DNA of 64,000 nucleotides from Motilimonas pumila (GCF_003596335.1 NZ_QZCH01000009.1:1-64000); one strand, 5' to 3'. Positions 1 to 8,502 are shown, counted from the stretch's first letter. A program made the numbers and translations. Notes: generated by a model not told the origin, from the sequence alone.

Positions 1-50
1 TTAAAAAAGCTGGTTGGTGCGATGATTATAGAGCGCAAGTCTTCTTTGGG

Positions 51-353
51 CTATAAATTAACCAAAGTATGCTCGCGCCCTGCTATACCTTGTGCGATCA
101 GCTCTTTTGTTAATAATGAACTTTTTCTTGCTTGTGCAAGATTAACATCTGGGAATCGGCCTAAATTGAAATTCGCTCGTTTTCCATTTGTTGGACGGTA
201 ATAGTTAAGCTGCCATTGTTTAGAACCACTTGGAAGTACACGTAGTTGTAGCCCTTGCCCATCTGAAAGACGATATTCCTTTTCTTTAGGCTTTGCGTTT
301 TTAACTTCTGTTGCTGTTAGAGGTTTCGTGATTCTAGGCATCGTAGTAACCAT
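51..353 (-). pseudogene. Truncated tyrosine integrase (N-terminal arm-binding domain only)
   Basis: The 100-residue product matches only the N-terminal arm-type DNA-binding domain (DUF4102) of P4-like tyrosine integrases: the opening residues LTATEVKNAKPKEKEYRLSD, then GLQLRVLPSGSKQW and the LGRFPDVNLAQAR stretch. Intact relatives run to about 400 residues with a catalytic R-H-R-Y domain. Here the frame stops soon after REH, and no catalytic domain follows in any frame before the window edge. An alternative start lies at codon 5. The gene reads away from the tmRNA 3'-end fragment about 150 bases upstream, as expected for an integrase beside its attachment site. It is most likely a dead remnant; the continuation beyond position 1 is unseen. 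Confidence 0.8.
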
Positions 354-394
354 TAGTTAGTATCCATAATCTATGGTTACTACAGTGGTTACTA
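344..394. repeat. Candidate integrase arm-type repeats
   Basis: GGTTACTA occurs at 375-382 and again at 387-394, and its inverse TAGTAACC at 344-351, overlapping the start of the integrase remnant. Short repeated octamers between the att core and the integrase start are what arm-type sites look like. The assignment to integrase or excisionase binding is inference. Confidence 0.35.
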
Positions 395-469
395 AAAGTC
401 AAAGATACGGTGGGATACTATGGGATGTTAAATGACGATAAGTTATTGATTTTTCGTTATTGCAGATAT

Positions 470-494
470 AAAAAAAGACGTCCTGGGACGTCTT
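470..494 (-). terminator. Rho-independent terminator downstream of the ssrA fragment and yibL
   Basis: Read on the minus strand, AAGACGTCC-CA-GGACGTCTT forms a perfect nine-pair stem followed by a run of T. It sits directly after the tmRNA 3' end, so it may be the original ssrA terminator, and it can now serve yibL. Confidence 0.8.
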
Positions 495-506
495 AATTCA
501 TTGGAT

Positions 507-537
507 TGGTGGAGCTGGCGGGAGTTGAACCCGCGTT
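507..537 (-). other. 3'-terminal fragment of tmRNA gene (ssrA), likely att site
   Basis: On the minus strand this reads ACGCGGGTTCAACTCCCG followed by CCAGCTCCACCA. That is the T-arm, 3' acceptor strand and CCA end of gammaproteobacterial tmRNA, identical to E. coli over about 30 bases. The rest of ssrA (the GGGGCTG 5' end and the tag-peptide frame) is absent, because the yibL coding region begins within about 15 bases. Integrative elements commonly insert in ssrA and duplicate exactly this end. With the integrase fragment alongside, this is best read as an attachment-site remnant and not a functional RNA gene. Confidence 0.8.
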
Positions 538-549
538 TAAACTCAGAGC

Positions 550-906
550 TTAAAACGCTTTAGGTGCGTAACCGGTAATTTCTTTTACTCCAAGCTCTTT
601 GCCCAGTTTAGTCATTGGGTGAACGACAACTAAACCCTTTACTGACTTTTTGAGTTTACCCATGTCTGCTTGTTCGGCTTTGGTTAATACACGGTTAAAT
701 GGCAATTTAAGTACTGCGCTGCCTTGTTTGCCAACTTCAAATTGCTGCTTGCCTTTAAGGCCTTTCAGCTTTTTATTTATTTGTTCAATTTCAAGTTTGA
801 ACTGGCGAATAATAGGCGTGTCTTCGCGCTCAATTGCGGCGTTAAGCTTATGACGGCATTTGTCTAGGCGGTTGTTCAGCTTTTGTATTTCTTTATTGTG
901 GCTCAT
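550..906 (-). CDS. yibL: YibL family ribosome-associated protein
   Basis: This is a small, highly basic 118-residue protein with a helical, coiled-coil-like N-terminus (residues ~3-50, rich in K, E and Q) and a conserved C-terminal part containing MTKLGKELGVKEITGYAPKAF-like sequence. Length and sequence match the YibL family, reported to co-purify with ribosomes; its molecular role is not settled. The stop codon lies about 12 bases from the tmRNA 3' fragment, so the att duplication abuts the gene without breaking it. The terminator at 470-494 would end its transcript. DUF2750 lies just upstream on the same strand (20-base gap), so the two may be co-transcribed. Confidence 0.8.
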   Translation of the reverse strand: MSHNKEIQKLNNRLDKCRHKLNAAIEREDTPIIRQFKLEIEQINKKLKGLKGKQQFEVGKQGSAVLKLPFNRVLTKAEQADMGKLKKSVKGLVVVHPMTKLGKELGVKEITGYAPKAF

Positions 907-926
907 GGTGATTCCTTAACGCGGGC

Positions 927-1319
927 TTAGCGGCGGCGTTGTTTCTTTAATTGTTGGTTGAGCTCAAAATCCAGCTCTTCGGGATCTATGACTAAGCCGT
1001 CTTCGCCTGGTTGCGGAAATATGACCACCGCAAGTTCGTCGTCCAGTAACCCTGGGGTCCATTTCTGTAACCACTTTTCTAGGGCTATGCTTTTTGCTTT
1101 ACAGTCTTGCCAGTCACCGGTTGCCCATTGCTCGGCAAAAGCTTGGTCAGGCCACACCGGTACACAGTCTTCGTCGTCGGTATTGAGCATCACGCAGCCG
1201 TGTTCGTCGGTCAATATCCATACAGCTTGTTCTGCAACACATTGCTTAAAAAGGTATTGCATTCTTTGTTCTGGATTCATGCCGTTTACTTTGGCAATTT
1301 GCTCTGAGTCTAATGCCAT
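927..1319 (-). CDS. DUF2750 domain-containing protein
   Basis: This acidic 130-residue cytoplasmic protein matches the DUF2750 family: an N-terminal helix (EQIAKVNGMNPEQRMQYLF), the core AVWILTDEHGCVML, then VPVWPDQAFAEQWA and a C-terminal LPV/FPQPGEDGLVIDPEELDFEL segment. No enzymatic motif or membrane segment is visible. The family is widespread in gammaproteobacteria and its function is unknown. It lies 20 bases upstream of yibL on the same strand. The C-terminus is a short basic tail (KKQRRR). Confidence 0.75.
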   Translation of the reverse strand: MALDSEQIAKVNGMNPEQRMQYLFKQCVAEQAVWILTDEHGCVMLNTDDEDCVPVWPDQAFAEQWATGDWQDCKAKSIALEKWLQKWTPGLLDDELAVVIFPQPGEDGLVIDPEELDFELNQQLKKQRRR

Positions 1320-1401
1320 GATGGCTCCTAATGACGGCTAAGGCGTTAAAATATTTACAACCTTAGCAGAGGCAAGGTTAACTGCCTGTTTAAAAATGTA
1401 A

Positions 1402-1758
1402 TTAACTGTATTCTTGCTCAAGGTAGCTAACGATATCTGAAGATTCGTACATCCAGGTGGTTTTGCCGTCTTTTTCAATGCGCAAACAAGGTACCTTAAG
1501 GGCTCCGCCACCGTTCACCAAATCTTGTTGGTGTGGTGCGGTTTTGGCGTCTTTTAACGCCACATTGAGGCTTAAGCGTTTCATGCTACGACGCACTTTA
1601 ACGCAAAATGGACAGGCTTCGTATTGATACAAGCTGAGGTTTTGCGTTTGCTGATCAATTTGATCTTGCAATGCCGGATCACGCTTCACCCCCTTTGGGC
1701 TAAAGACAAAATTTCCAGCTAAGATTAATCGGCCCAATAGCCAGCGAATAATTTTCAT
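1402..1758 (-). CDS. Glutaredoxin-like protein with N-terminal membrane segment
   Basis: The 118-residue protein has a hydrophobic N-terminus (residues ~4-20, WLLGRLILAGNFVF) followed by a glutaredoxin/GST-N thioredoxin fold. LYQYEACPFCVKVRR carries the CPFC redox pair at about residues 49-52. VPCLRIE supplies the cis-Pro region and YESSDIVSYLEQ the glutathione-binding end. It probably catalyses glutathione-dependent thiol-disulfide exchange, either anchored to the membrane or with a short hydrophobic cap. The next gene downstream, a GST, is a related fold separated by a VF530 gene; all three read leftward and may share regulation. The exact substrate cannot be told. Confidence 0.8.
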   Translation of the reverse strand: MKIIRWLLGRLILAGNFVFSPKGVKRDPALQDQIDQQTQNLSLYQYEACPFCVKVRRSMKRLSLNVALKDAKTAPHQQDLVNGGGALKVPCLRIEKDGKTTWMYESSDIVSYLEQEYS

Positions 1759-1785
1759 ATCGACTTCCTTATGTTCGCGCGCATC

Positions 1786-2007
1786 TTACCAAGGGCGCTC
1801 AATCATATCCAGATATAAGGCTTCTACTTTTGTTCGCGCCCAAGGGGTACGGCGCAGAAATTTAAGGCTAGACTTGATACTCGGATCATGGGTGAAACAG
1901 CGAATATTGATGCGCGAGCCTAATTCTTCCCAGCCATAATGCTGTTGAAGTTCTGTAACCATTTTCTCAAGAGTGATGCCGTGCAGAGGGTTGTTGGCTT
2001 GGGTCAT
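1786..2007 (-). CDS. VF530 family protein (DUF2132)
   Basis: The 73-residue protein matches the VF530/DUF2132 family: [26 protein letters not shown], then [26 protein letters not shown] and a short C-terminal helix (KVEALYLDM). The Vibrio fischeri founding member has a solved structure and was suggested to bind DNA; the cellular role is unknown. The gene is complete at the family's usual length and lies between the glutaredoxin-like gene and the GST on the same strand. Confidence 0.85.
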   Translation of the reverse strand: MTQANNPLHGITLEKMVTELQQHYGWEELGSRINIRCFTHDPSIKSSLKFLRRTPWARTKVEALYLDMIERPW

Positions 2008-2085
2008 AGTGATCCTAGTGGTCGTGAAGGGCTCAACGCTTAACTGAGTAGCATAAGCCCATAATGCCAGTTAATGTTTGGCTGT

Positions 2086-2721
2086 TTATGCCGGAAATTC
2101 CACGTGTTGCTGGCTTTCCAACCAAGTAGGATATTTTACCATGATGCTCTTAAATAAATCAGACTCTTTGAACTGATTTAACCACGCTTTTACATGGGGA
2201 TAGGGGCTTTGTTCAAACCACGGCCAATTTACATGCGCAAATTGGCGAATAAACGGCAAAATGGCCATGTCTGCCAAGCTTACTCTTGGGCCCATTAAGT
2301 AGCTATTTTGGCTAAGGCGTTGCTCTAATTTGGCCACAAAGCGTTCACCTTGTTGACGATATTCTGCTTGCGTTTGCTCAGGAAAGCGATCGTGGTATTT
2401 GTATTTATCTAAAGCCTGCTTAAAGTCGCCGTCGTTTTCAGTAATCAACATGCGCATTTGCGCGCTATCAAAACCGAGCCATTGGTCTTTATCTTGTTGG
2501 CGTAAAGCCCAAAACATAATGGCAAGGCTTTCTTCAATCACTTGTTGTTCTGCAATTTGTAGCACTGGCACCGTGCCTTTGGGTGAAATTTGCAGCATAT
2601 GCTCAGGTTTTGCTTTTAGCACTATTTCTCTTAAGGCCACTGGCGTGTTGGCGTAAGCAATGGCCAAGCGTGCGCGCATGGCATAAGGGCAGCGACGAAA
2701 TGAATAAAGTACCGGAGTCAT
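2086..2721 (-). CDS. Glutathione S-transferase
   Basis: I place the start at 2721 (GAGGTTAATATG, a good ribosome site), giving 211 residues; a longer reading to 2793 adds a non-conserved N-terminus. The N-terminal thioredoxin domain starts MTPVLYSFRRCPYAMRARLA with an RRCPYAMRARLA motif, and a PKGTVPVLQI cis-Pro loop and an EES glutathione-binding turn follow. The helical C-terminal domain contains LMGPRVSLADMAILPFIRQF. This pattern fits bacterial GSTs of the YibF/stringent-starvation-like kind. It conjugates or reduces with glutathione in the cytoplasm; the physiological substrate cannot be predicted. Confidence 0.85.
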   Translation of the reverse strand: MTPVLYSFRRCPYAMRARLAIAYANTPVALREIVLKAKPEHMLQISPKGTVPVLQIAEQQVIEESLAIMFWALRQQDKDQWLGFDSAQMRMLITENDGDFKQALDKYKYHDRFPEQTQAEYRQQGERFVAKLEQRLSQNSYLMGPRVSLADMAILPFIRQFAHVNWPWFEQSPYPHVKAWLNQFKESDLFKSIMVKYPTWLESQQHVEFPA

Positions 2722-3018
2722 ATTAACCTCAACAATTTTTGCGCAGACCATACTTGACTGGCGTGACGAATTCAACCTTGAAGACGGTGCCAAGCAGCTA
2801 TTTAGGGGTGCGTAAGCTCGGCTTATGCGTTGCGGTGAAGGGTTAACGCCAAACGTGCTGAGTGTGTTAAATCAACCCGTTTATTTTGGAGTTATTTGAT
2901 GCAGTAAAGACATAACGTTGACCTATTTATTGCTATGGCGCATTTTGGTAAGTTTGTTTGGACGTCATGGTTTATATTGTGCGCATCAACCCCGTTAATC
3001 ACTCCTATGAGGCGCAAT

Positions 3019-3372
3019 ATGAAACGAATCGCAATTACCCTGACGATGTTAATGGCGCTTGCCAGTGTGCCGGCTACTGCGCACCATGCTGACACCGGAC
3101 ATAATCATACCCAGCAACAGGGTCACACGCACAGTCAGCACTATGATGACAATCGCAAAGGGGAAATTGCGGGGGCCTTAATCGGCGGCGCGGTGCTTGG
3201 CGCCATCATTAGTAACGCCGCAGATGATGACGATGATTATCGCCGCCGCGGGCCTCGTCGGCATAAGGTGGTTCACCATGTAAATCATAAGGGAAAGCAT
3301 CATCAAAAGCGCAAATTCAAGCGCAAGCTAAAAAAGCACAAGCGTAAGCATAAAGTGTCTCATCGCCGATAA
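3019..3372 (+). CDS. Secreted glycine-zipper protein with His-rich and Lys/His-rich tracts
   Basis: The start at 3019 is preferred because GAGG lies six bases before the ATG and the sequence then opens with a signal peptide (MKRIAITLTMLMALASVPATA). The mature part (~97 residues) has three zones: a His/Gln tract (HHADTGHNHTQQQGHTHSQH), a glycine-zipper membrane segment (GEIAGALIGGAVLGAIISNAA) followed by DDDDD, and a strongly basic tail of repeated K/R/H (HKRKFKRKLKKHKRKHK). The glycine zipper suggests envelope association. The His tracts could bind divalent metals, and the polybasic tail could bind anionic polymer such as LPS, nucleic acid or peptidoglycan. No named family was recognised. Confidence 0.7.
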   Translation: MKRIAITLTMLMALASVPATAHHADTGHNHTQQQGHTHSQHYDDNRKGEIAGALIGGAVLGAIISNAADDDDDYRRRGPRRHKVVHHVNHKGKHHQKRKFKRKLKKHKRKHKVSHRR

Positions 3373-3506
3373 TGTTATAGCCGGCGCGTGTTAATGTCGT
3401 TCACGAGAGTGTTCGAGCTTGATAAAAAATAGACATCGGCATATCTTCAAGCAGAGCAGGCTGCAGTTGTAGCCTATTGATGATAACTCTTCGCTAAGGA
3501 GCCGCT

Positions 3507-4409
3507 GTGGCCGGGGTCAGTTTATTAGCGCTATTGGATGATATTGCCACCGTGTTAGATGACGTGGCGGTGATGAGTAAAATGGCTGCTCGTAAAACCG
3601 CAGGTGTTTTGGGCGATGATTTAGCCCTCAATGCTCAGCAGGTTTCTGGCGTGCGGGCCGAGCGTGAAATCCCTGTCGTGTGGGCGGTGGCAAAGGGGTC
3701 ATTTCGTAATAAATTGATTTTAGTGCCTGCAGCACTGCTTATCAGCGCGGTTGCTCCTTGGTTGATCACTACTATGCTGTTACTCGGCGGTTTATTCCTG
3801 TGTTTTGAGGGTTGTGAGAAAATTTTTCACACGTTCTTTCATCACTCAGACGACCAGTCAACGAAGCCTGAGCTTGAATTGGAAGACGTTGTTGCCTTTG
3901 AACAAAAGAAAATTGCCGGGGCCATTCGTACCGACTTTATACTCTCGGCTGAAATTATCGTAATCGCTCTTGGAACGGTGCAAAACCAAGATCTTATCAC
4001 GCAATTTCTGGTGGTTGCTTTGATTGCGATTGTGATGACCGTAGGTGTGTACGGCTTAGTGGCTGGCATTGTAAAATTAGACGACGCCGGATTGTATTTA
4101 GTCGAACATTATGAAAATGGCAGTATGCGGGCGAAAATGGGAAGGCTATTGGTAGAGGCTGCGCCATATTTGATGAAAGTACTTGCCGTTGTGGGTACCA
4201 TCGCCATGTTTTTAGTGGGCGGCGGTATCGTCGTGCACAGTATTGATGCGTTGCATCATTATTTGGTGGCAATAATGAACTATTTTCCTGCTTCTACCAT
4301 GGTGCAAGCACTGTTACCAAGTCTATTCAATGGGCTAGTGGGTTTTTGCGCAGGCGCTATTGTACTGATTGTGGTGACTCTGGCGTCATACATTAAAAAG
4401 CGCATTTAA
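3507..4409 (+). CDS. DUF808 family inner-membrane protein (YedI-like)
   Basis: The 300-residue protein uses a GTG start at 3507, with AAGGA six bases upstream. It begins MAGVSLLALLDDIATVLDDVAVMSKMAARKTAGVLGDDLALNAQQV, the diagnostic DUF808 N-terminus. Hydrophobic segments follow at about residues 72-100, 145-190, 222-250 and 275-298. The middle (~100-135) is polar (HHSDDQSTKPELELED) and probably cytoplasmic. The family includes E. coli YedI and has no established function. The stop TAA overlaps the next ATG by one base (TAATG), so translation of the DUF429 gene is probably coupled. Confidence 0.85.
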   Translation: MAGVSLLALLDDIATVLDDVAVMSKMAARKTAGVLGDDLALNAQQVSGVRAEREIPVVWAVAKGSFRNKLILVPAALLISAVAPWLITTMLLLGGLFLCFEGCEKIFHTFFHHSDDQSTKPELELEDVVAFEQKKIAGAIRTDFILSAEIIVIALGTVQNQDLITQFLVVALIAIVMTVGVYGLVAGIVKLDDAGLYLVEHYENGSMRAKMGRLLVEAAPYLMKVLAVVGTIAMFLVGGGIVVHSIDALHHYLVAIMNYFPASTMVQALLPSLFNGLVGFCAGAIVLIVVTLASYIKKRI

Positions 4410-5278
4410 TGGGGCGCATTAATGATGACAAACCAAGCTTCAGTGATAACGCGGTGAATCAAGAGCAAGAACTTATGGCACAGCTCATCGCTGAATTTCT
4501 ACGTTTTAAAGACGTTGCGGTGGGTATAGACGGGTGCAAAGCCGGTTGGCTTGCGGTGATTAATAACAAGGGGCATTTACACTATTTTGTTACGGCCACG
4601 CTAGACGATTTGGTGCGCCGCATACCGGCCAAGGCCGCCATCTTTATTGATATGCCGGTGGGCCTGGTCTTGCCAGACGAGCAATACCGAGCGTGTGATA
4701 GGCAAGCTCGCCAAGCGCTATCACCTGCGCGCAGTGGCAGTATATTTCCTGTGCCATGTCGCCAAGCTGTGTACGCCAAAGATTACTTGAGTGCGTGTGA
4801 CATTAACCAAGCGGCAACAGGCAAAAGGTTGTCTAAACAAACTTGGTATATTTGCCATAAAATCGCCGAACTCGACCGGTTATTGCAAGGCCATCCGCAA
4901 CTTATACCCCAAGTGCGAGAGTCTCATCCAGAGCTGTGTTTTGCCGGTCTTTCACAGGGGCAAGCTTTAAGTCATAACAAGAAATCGGCCTTGGGGTTAG
5001 CGCAGCGTAACAAGTTGTTACGACCGTTTGATAGCCGTGCGCTAATGGCGAACATTTTGGCCAATACCAAACGCAAAGACGTGCTAAAAGACGACATAGT
5101 GGATGCTTTTGTACTGATGCTCAGTGCAAGTTTGCCTGCGTATTGGTCTACTTTCCCAAGCTCTAAGGCGGCTAAAGATAATGAGCCACAAGCTTATCCA
5201 CTGCGAGATGATAAAGGCTTAGCGCGGCAAATTTACTTTATCGCCATGGAGCGACAGTCGCCGCCGCATCCGCTTTAA
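4409..5278 (+). CDS. DUF429 domain-containing protein
   Basis: The 289-residue cytoplasmic protein is a DUF429 member. The core begins at VAVGIDGCKAGWLAVI (~residues 37-52), followed by FIDMPVGL (~84-91), the RACDRQARQAL segment, the SHPELCFAGL motif and KDDIVDAFVLMLSA near the C-terminus. The conserved acids and RNase H-like strand pattern suggest a nucleic-acid or nucleotide-phosphate enzyme, but the activity is unproven. Family members usually start close to VGIDG, so the true start may be the in-frame ATG at codon 35; the listed start overlaps the DUF808 stop (TAATG). Confidence 0.8.
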   Translation: MGRINDDKPSFSDNAVNQEQELMAQLIAEFLRFKDVAVGIDGCKAGWLAVINNKGHLHYFVTATLDDLVRRIPAKAAIFIDMPVGLVLPDEQYRACDRQARQALSPARSGSIFPVPCRQAVYAKDYLSACDINQAATGKRLSKQTWYICHKIAELDRLLQGHPQLIPQVRESHPELCFAGLSQGQALSHNKKSALGLAQRNKLLRPFDSRALMANILANTKRKDVLKDDIVDAFVLMLSASLPAYWSTFPSSKAAKDNEPQAYPLRDDKGLARQIYFIAMERQSPPHPL

Positions 5279-5365
5279 GCATTACACTGATTTACATTGC
5301 CGACTATGGTGTAACCCGCTGATATTAGCCATACTATTTACAAGGTTAATTACAGGGAAACAATC

Positions 5366-5896
5366 ATGGCCGCGTCACTTTCTAAGCAAACTGTGTTATT
5401 GCACTGGCTAACCGCCTTGTTATTTATTGGCGTATTAGGCTTGGGCTTATATATGGTCGACTTACCCAAAAGTCCGGACAAGTTTGAGCTTTATGGCATC
5501 CATAAATCCGTTGGCTTTATCGTGCTATTAATTGCCATTGTGCGTTTAAGTTGGCGCATGTTTGAAGGGCCTGTTAATAGCATCTCACCGCTGCCCCGTT
5601 ATCAAGAAATACTTGCTAAGAGCATTCATCATTTATTACTACTGGGCACGTTACTGATGCCTATTTCAGGCGTTTTGATGAGCATTGGAGGAGGCCGTGC
5701 GGTGGAGGTGTTTGGCTATGAAATTGTTGCGGCAGGCGATAAAATTGAGTGGCTGGGCAGTATCAGTCATAGCGTGCATGGCATCGCCGCAGATATCATC
5801 ATCGTCGCATTGGTATTGCATATTGTCGGCGCGCTCAAGCATCAATGGATAGATAAAGACGGCACCGTCAGTCGAATGCTGGGTAAGAAAGTATAA
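5366..5896 (+). CDS. Cytochrome b561 (YceJ-like di-heme b-type cytochrome)
   Basis: The 176-residue integral membrane protein has four hydrophobic helices (residues ~12-30, 47-63, 88-108, 138-160). Histidines sit where this family binds two b hemes: LLHWLTALLF, YGIHKSVGFI, SIHHLLLLGT and HSVHGIAADIIIVALVLHIVGALKHQWIDKDGT. The last stretch, ending KHQxxDKDGT, is typical of YceJ/CybB proteins. It likely passes electrons from the quinone pool or to a periplasmic partner; YceJ homologues usually sit beside YceI, which is absent here. It is a single-gene unit by context. Confidence 0.85.
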   Translation: MAASLSKQTVLLHWLTALLFIGVLGLGLYMVDLPKSPDKFELYGIHKSVGFIVLLIAIVRLSWRMFEGPVNSISPLPRYQEILAKSIHHLLLLGTLLMPISGVLMSIGGGRAVEVFGYEIVAAGDKIEWLGSISHSVHGIAADIIIVALVLHIVGALKHQWIDKDGTVSRMLGKKV

Positions 5897-6049
5897 AAGC
5901 AAGTAGGAGGCCTATTGGCAGATAAATGGGCTTCTTTGACGCACTAGGCTTAAGGCTGGTTTTTATAGCTCTACGCTGGGCTTGAATATTTTTATCATTA
6001 TCATCAATAATGTAGGGATAAGCCATCAAGCATCTTAGCCAATACTGAT

Positions 6050-6412
6050 ATGACATACCAAGAGTTCAATGATTTTTGTCGTCATTTGCCGGCAACCACA
6101 TACGTAGTGCAATGGGGCAATGCTCATGTTTGGAAGGTAGGCACAAAGGTGTTTGCCATTGGTGGTTGGGAGAAAGACAACCAGCCTGCTTTTGTCTTTA
6201 AAGCGTCAGAGCTTAACTTTAATATTTTAAGTGATGAACCCGGTTATCGCCCTGCGCCTTACATGGCCAGCCGCGGCATGAAATGGATCCAGCAATATCG
6301 TGCGCAACCTGATGACGAGTCGTTGCGCTATTATTTGACGCAGTCGCACCGTCTTGTCTCAGCAGGATTGAGCAAAAAGTTACAAAAATCCCTCGGTTTA
6401 TTGCCTGAATAA
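6050..6412 (+). CDS. MmcQ/YjbR family DNA-binding protein
   Basis: The 120-residue protein is of typical length for the YjbR fold. Recognised pieces are the N-terminal YQEFNDFCRHLPATTYVVQWG, the VWKVGTKVFAIGGW strand pair, FKASELNFNILSDEPGYRPAPYMASRGMKWIQ and a C-terminal helix with LSKKLQKSLG. The family has a MotA/CyaY-like fold and is annotated as DNA binding; its physiological role is unknown. The ATG at 6050 lacks a strong ribosome site. It stands alone between convergent or intergenic spacers. Confidence 0.85.
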   Translation: MTYQEFNDFCRHLPATTYVVQWGNAHVWKVGTKVFAIGGWEKDNQPAFVFKASELNFNILSDEPGYRPAPYMASRGMKWIQQYRAQPDDESLRYYLTQSHRLVSAGLSKKLQKSLGLLPE

Positions 6413-6594
6413 TTTGCTGTAGCCGTGTTTAGACGAGCCAGTTCAGTGCTAAAAGAAAAAGCAAACAAGGCGATGACACGCTGCGCTAAAACTCTTAAAT
6501 AAAACACCTCGATAAAACGTTAACACCTCACTCAGATTGTTTGTTATTTTGTTCTAAACTTATTTAACGTATTCAATTTAAAGAGACTTTTACC

Positions 6595-8316
6595 TTGAGC
6601 TCATCGTTATCTTTTGCCCGCTTTTACGCCCATGTGTTGGCCATTATTTGCTTTTGTGCCTTTTTTGTAAGCTCTAGCATGGCTGCAACGACACCTCATT
6701 CGGAGCAAGTGCAAGGTGAACTGGCGGAATACGAGCGCCTGATGGTGCAAATTCGCAGTGAACAACCGGGGCAAACTGGCTACGCGGCTAAAGCATTGAA
6801 TAAACACTTAGCGCTGACGCAGCAAGCCTACCATTTACTGTTGTGGCAGTGGGCAGACTATTTATTGCAACCCAAGCAAGCACAAGAGCTTAGGGCGTTA
6901 AGCCCTTTGGTTATCAGCAAACTTAACAGCGCCAGTGAGGGGGTAAAAGCGGGCATCGCGCAAGACTTATTGGCCGCCAATTCTCTGGAAAAACAGATAA
7001 GCGAAGGCAAAAAACGCTTGTTTAATTCAAATCAAGCGCCAGCAAAGACTCGTTTAGAGCAGTTACAATGGCAACTTTATTTGCTGCGCCAGCACCAAGA
7101 GCAAGGCTATTTGGCTTTGTATAATAACAGCAAACGTCTTGGCGCCTTTGGGCAAAACGTGAGCGGGGATATGGCCAAGGCACAAGGCCTGCTGTTGCAA
7201 CAAGCAGACATTTTAGCTGGCTTAATCGGTATTAATGAAGACAAGCTACTCAAGCTTGAAAAAAGCTTGTCTGTGGTGCGCAGTGAATCTGCAACGGGTA
7301 AGAAATTGATTGCCGATATTGCGTTAAAAAATCTGGAAATTCAGGATTACGCTAAGCGGTTACAGCGTGTCGTGGAAATGCTGTCAAACGAAGACATAGC
7401 TACTGCCTTGTATAAAAAAACCATCATACAAGCCAAGAAAAGCCTCAGCGCAGACATGTTAGACGAGCGGGTGGTGTCTCACCTTATTACCGAATGGTGG
7501 CATGGGGTAAAAAAATGGTTTAAACATCAAGCGCCCACTATTATCAGTAATTCGGTGACGTTTTTTGGCATTTTATTGTTGGCGTATGTTGCGGCAGTGA
7601 TCGCCAGAAAAGCGGTACGCGGCTTGTTTCGCCGCGCTCAGCCTAACATGTCGCAGCTGGCCAAAAAGTTTATTGAGTCAATGACGCTGCGAGTTATCGT
7701 GTTTATTGGATTTCTGTTTGCCTTAAGTAACTTAGGGATTCAAATTGGCCCAATATTGGCGGGCTTAGGCATTTTAGGTTTTATTATTGGCTTTGCGCTG
7801 CAAGAAACCCTGTCTAATTTTGCTTCAGGTTTAATGATCCTTATTTACCGGCCGTTTGACGTGGGTGACAAGATCCGCGTCTCAGGTTTAGAGGGCAGGG
7901 TGAGCAAGATGAATTTAGTGAGTACCACAGTGTTCACTTCGGCTAATCATCATCTTACCGTGCCAAACAATAAAATTTGGAAAGACACCATTCATAACAT
8001 AACCTCGCAGCCGCAAGTGCGACTAGACGTATTGTTTAAAGTGCCATTTAGCGCTGACTCACAAGCCGTGTTGACAGCCATTAAGGAAGAGGTGAGCACT
8101 AATACAATCATCTTGCAAGACAAAGGCTCACAGGTGCGTATTTATGAGTTAGGTGAGTCAGAAGTGAAATATATTGCGCGCTTTTGGATCGCCTCTGACT
8201 TAATTGACGAAGCCAAGTGGCAAGTATCTGAAGGGGTGAAGCGCCGATTTGATGACGCCGGTATTTCCGGTAACATCGTCGACAGTTATTCGGTGAGACC
8301 CCGGCAAGGAAAGTGA
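6595..8316 (+). CDS. MscS-family mechanosensitive channel with periplasmic N-terminal domain
   Basis: The 573-residue protein starts with TTG at 6595, eight bases after AAGAGA. A signal peptide (residues ~10-31, ending SSMA-AT) leads into a helical periplasmic domain (~35-300). Membrane helices at ~315-340, 360-380 and 385-425 follow. The last carries the MscS pore signature GLGILGFIIGFALQETLSNFASG, then ILIYRPFDVGDKIRVSGLEGRV and the beta/alpha-beta vestibule (VPNNKIWKDTIHNIT). It should open under membrane tension to release solutes on osmotic downshift. The large periplasmic domain recalls the mid-sized MscK/YnaI-type relatives; ion selectivity cannot be judged. Confidence 0.9.
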   Translation: MSSSLSFARFYAHVLAIICFCAFFVSSSMAATTPHSEQVQGELAEYERLMVQIRSEQPGQTGYAAKALNKHLALTQQAYHLLLWQWADYLLQPKQAQELRALSPLVISKLNSASEGVKAGIAQDLLAANSLEKQISEGKKRLFNSNQAPAKTRLEQLQWQLYLLRQHQEQGYLALYNNSKRLGAFGQNVSGDMAKAQGLLLQQADILAGLIGINEDKLLKLEKSLSVVRSESATGKKLIADIALKNLEIQDYAKRLQRVVEMLSNEDIATALYKKTIIQAKKSLSADMLDERVVSHLITEWWHGVKKWFKHQAPTIISNSVTFFGILLLAYVAAVIARKAVRGLFRRAQPNMSQLAKKFIESMTLRVIVFIGFLFALSNLGIQIGPILAGLGILGFIIGFALQETLSNFASGLMILIYRPFDVGDKIRVSGLEGRVSKMNLVSTTVFTSANHHLTVPNNKIWKDTIHNITSQPQVRLDVLFKVPFSADSQAVLTAIKEEVSTNTIILQDKGSQVRIYELGESEVKYIARFWIASDLIDEAKWQVSEGVKRRFDDAGISGNIVDSYSVRPRQGK

Positions 8317-8502
8317 TAACGCCTCGTTGTTATGAATCACGCCGCAACTCTTTAACTTACAAAGCAATCAATGTAGCGAGGGTTACAAAGTTGATGAGGT
8401 GTATTTAGCCTAAGGGGATGCCTAAAAACAGCCTAAATAAGGCACCGCTTAGAGGCCGTGAAGATTCAGCCCCAAAGGCGTTGTGATCTAGCGGTGACCT
8501 TA

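Noticed and set aside
507..537. Functional tmRNA or tRNA gene
   Set aside because: Only the 3' acceptor and T-arm are present; the 5' acceptor strand and tag frame are absent, so it cannot fold as tmRNA.
2892..3095. 67-residue minus-strand frame opposite the glycine-zipper protein gene
   Set aside because: No ribosome site or conserved sequence; it overlaps the better-supported signal-peptide gene on the plus strand.
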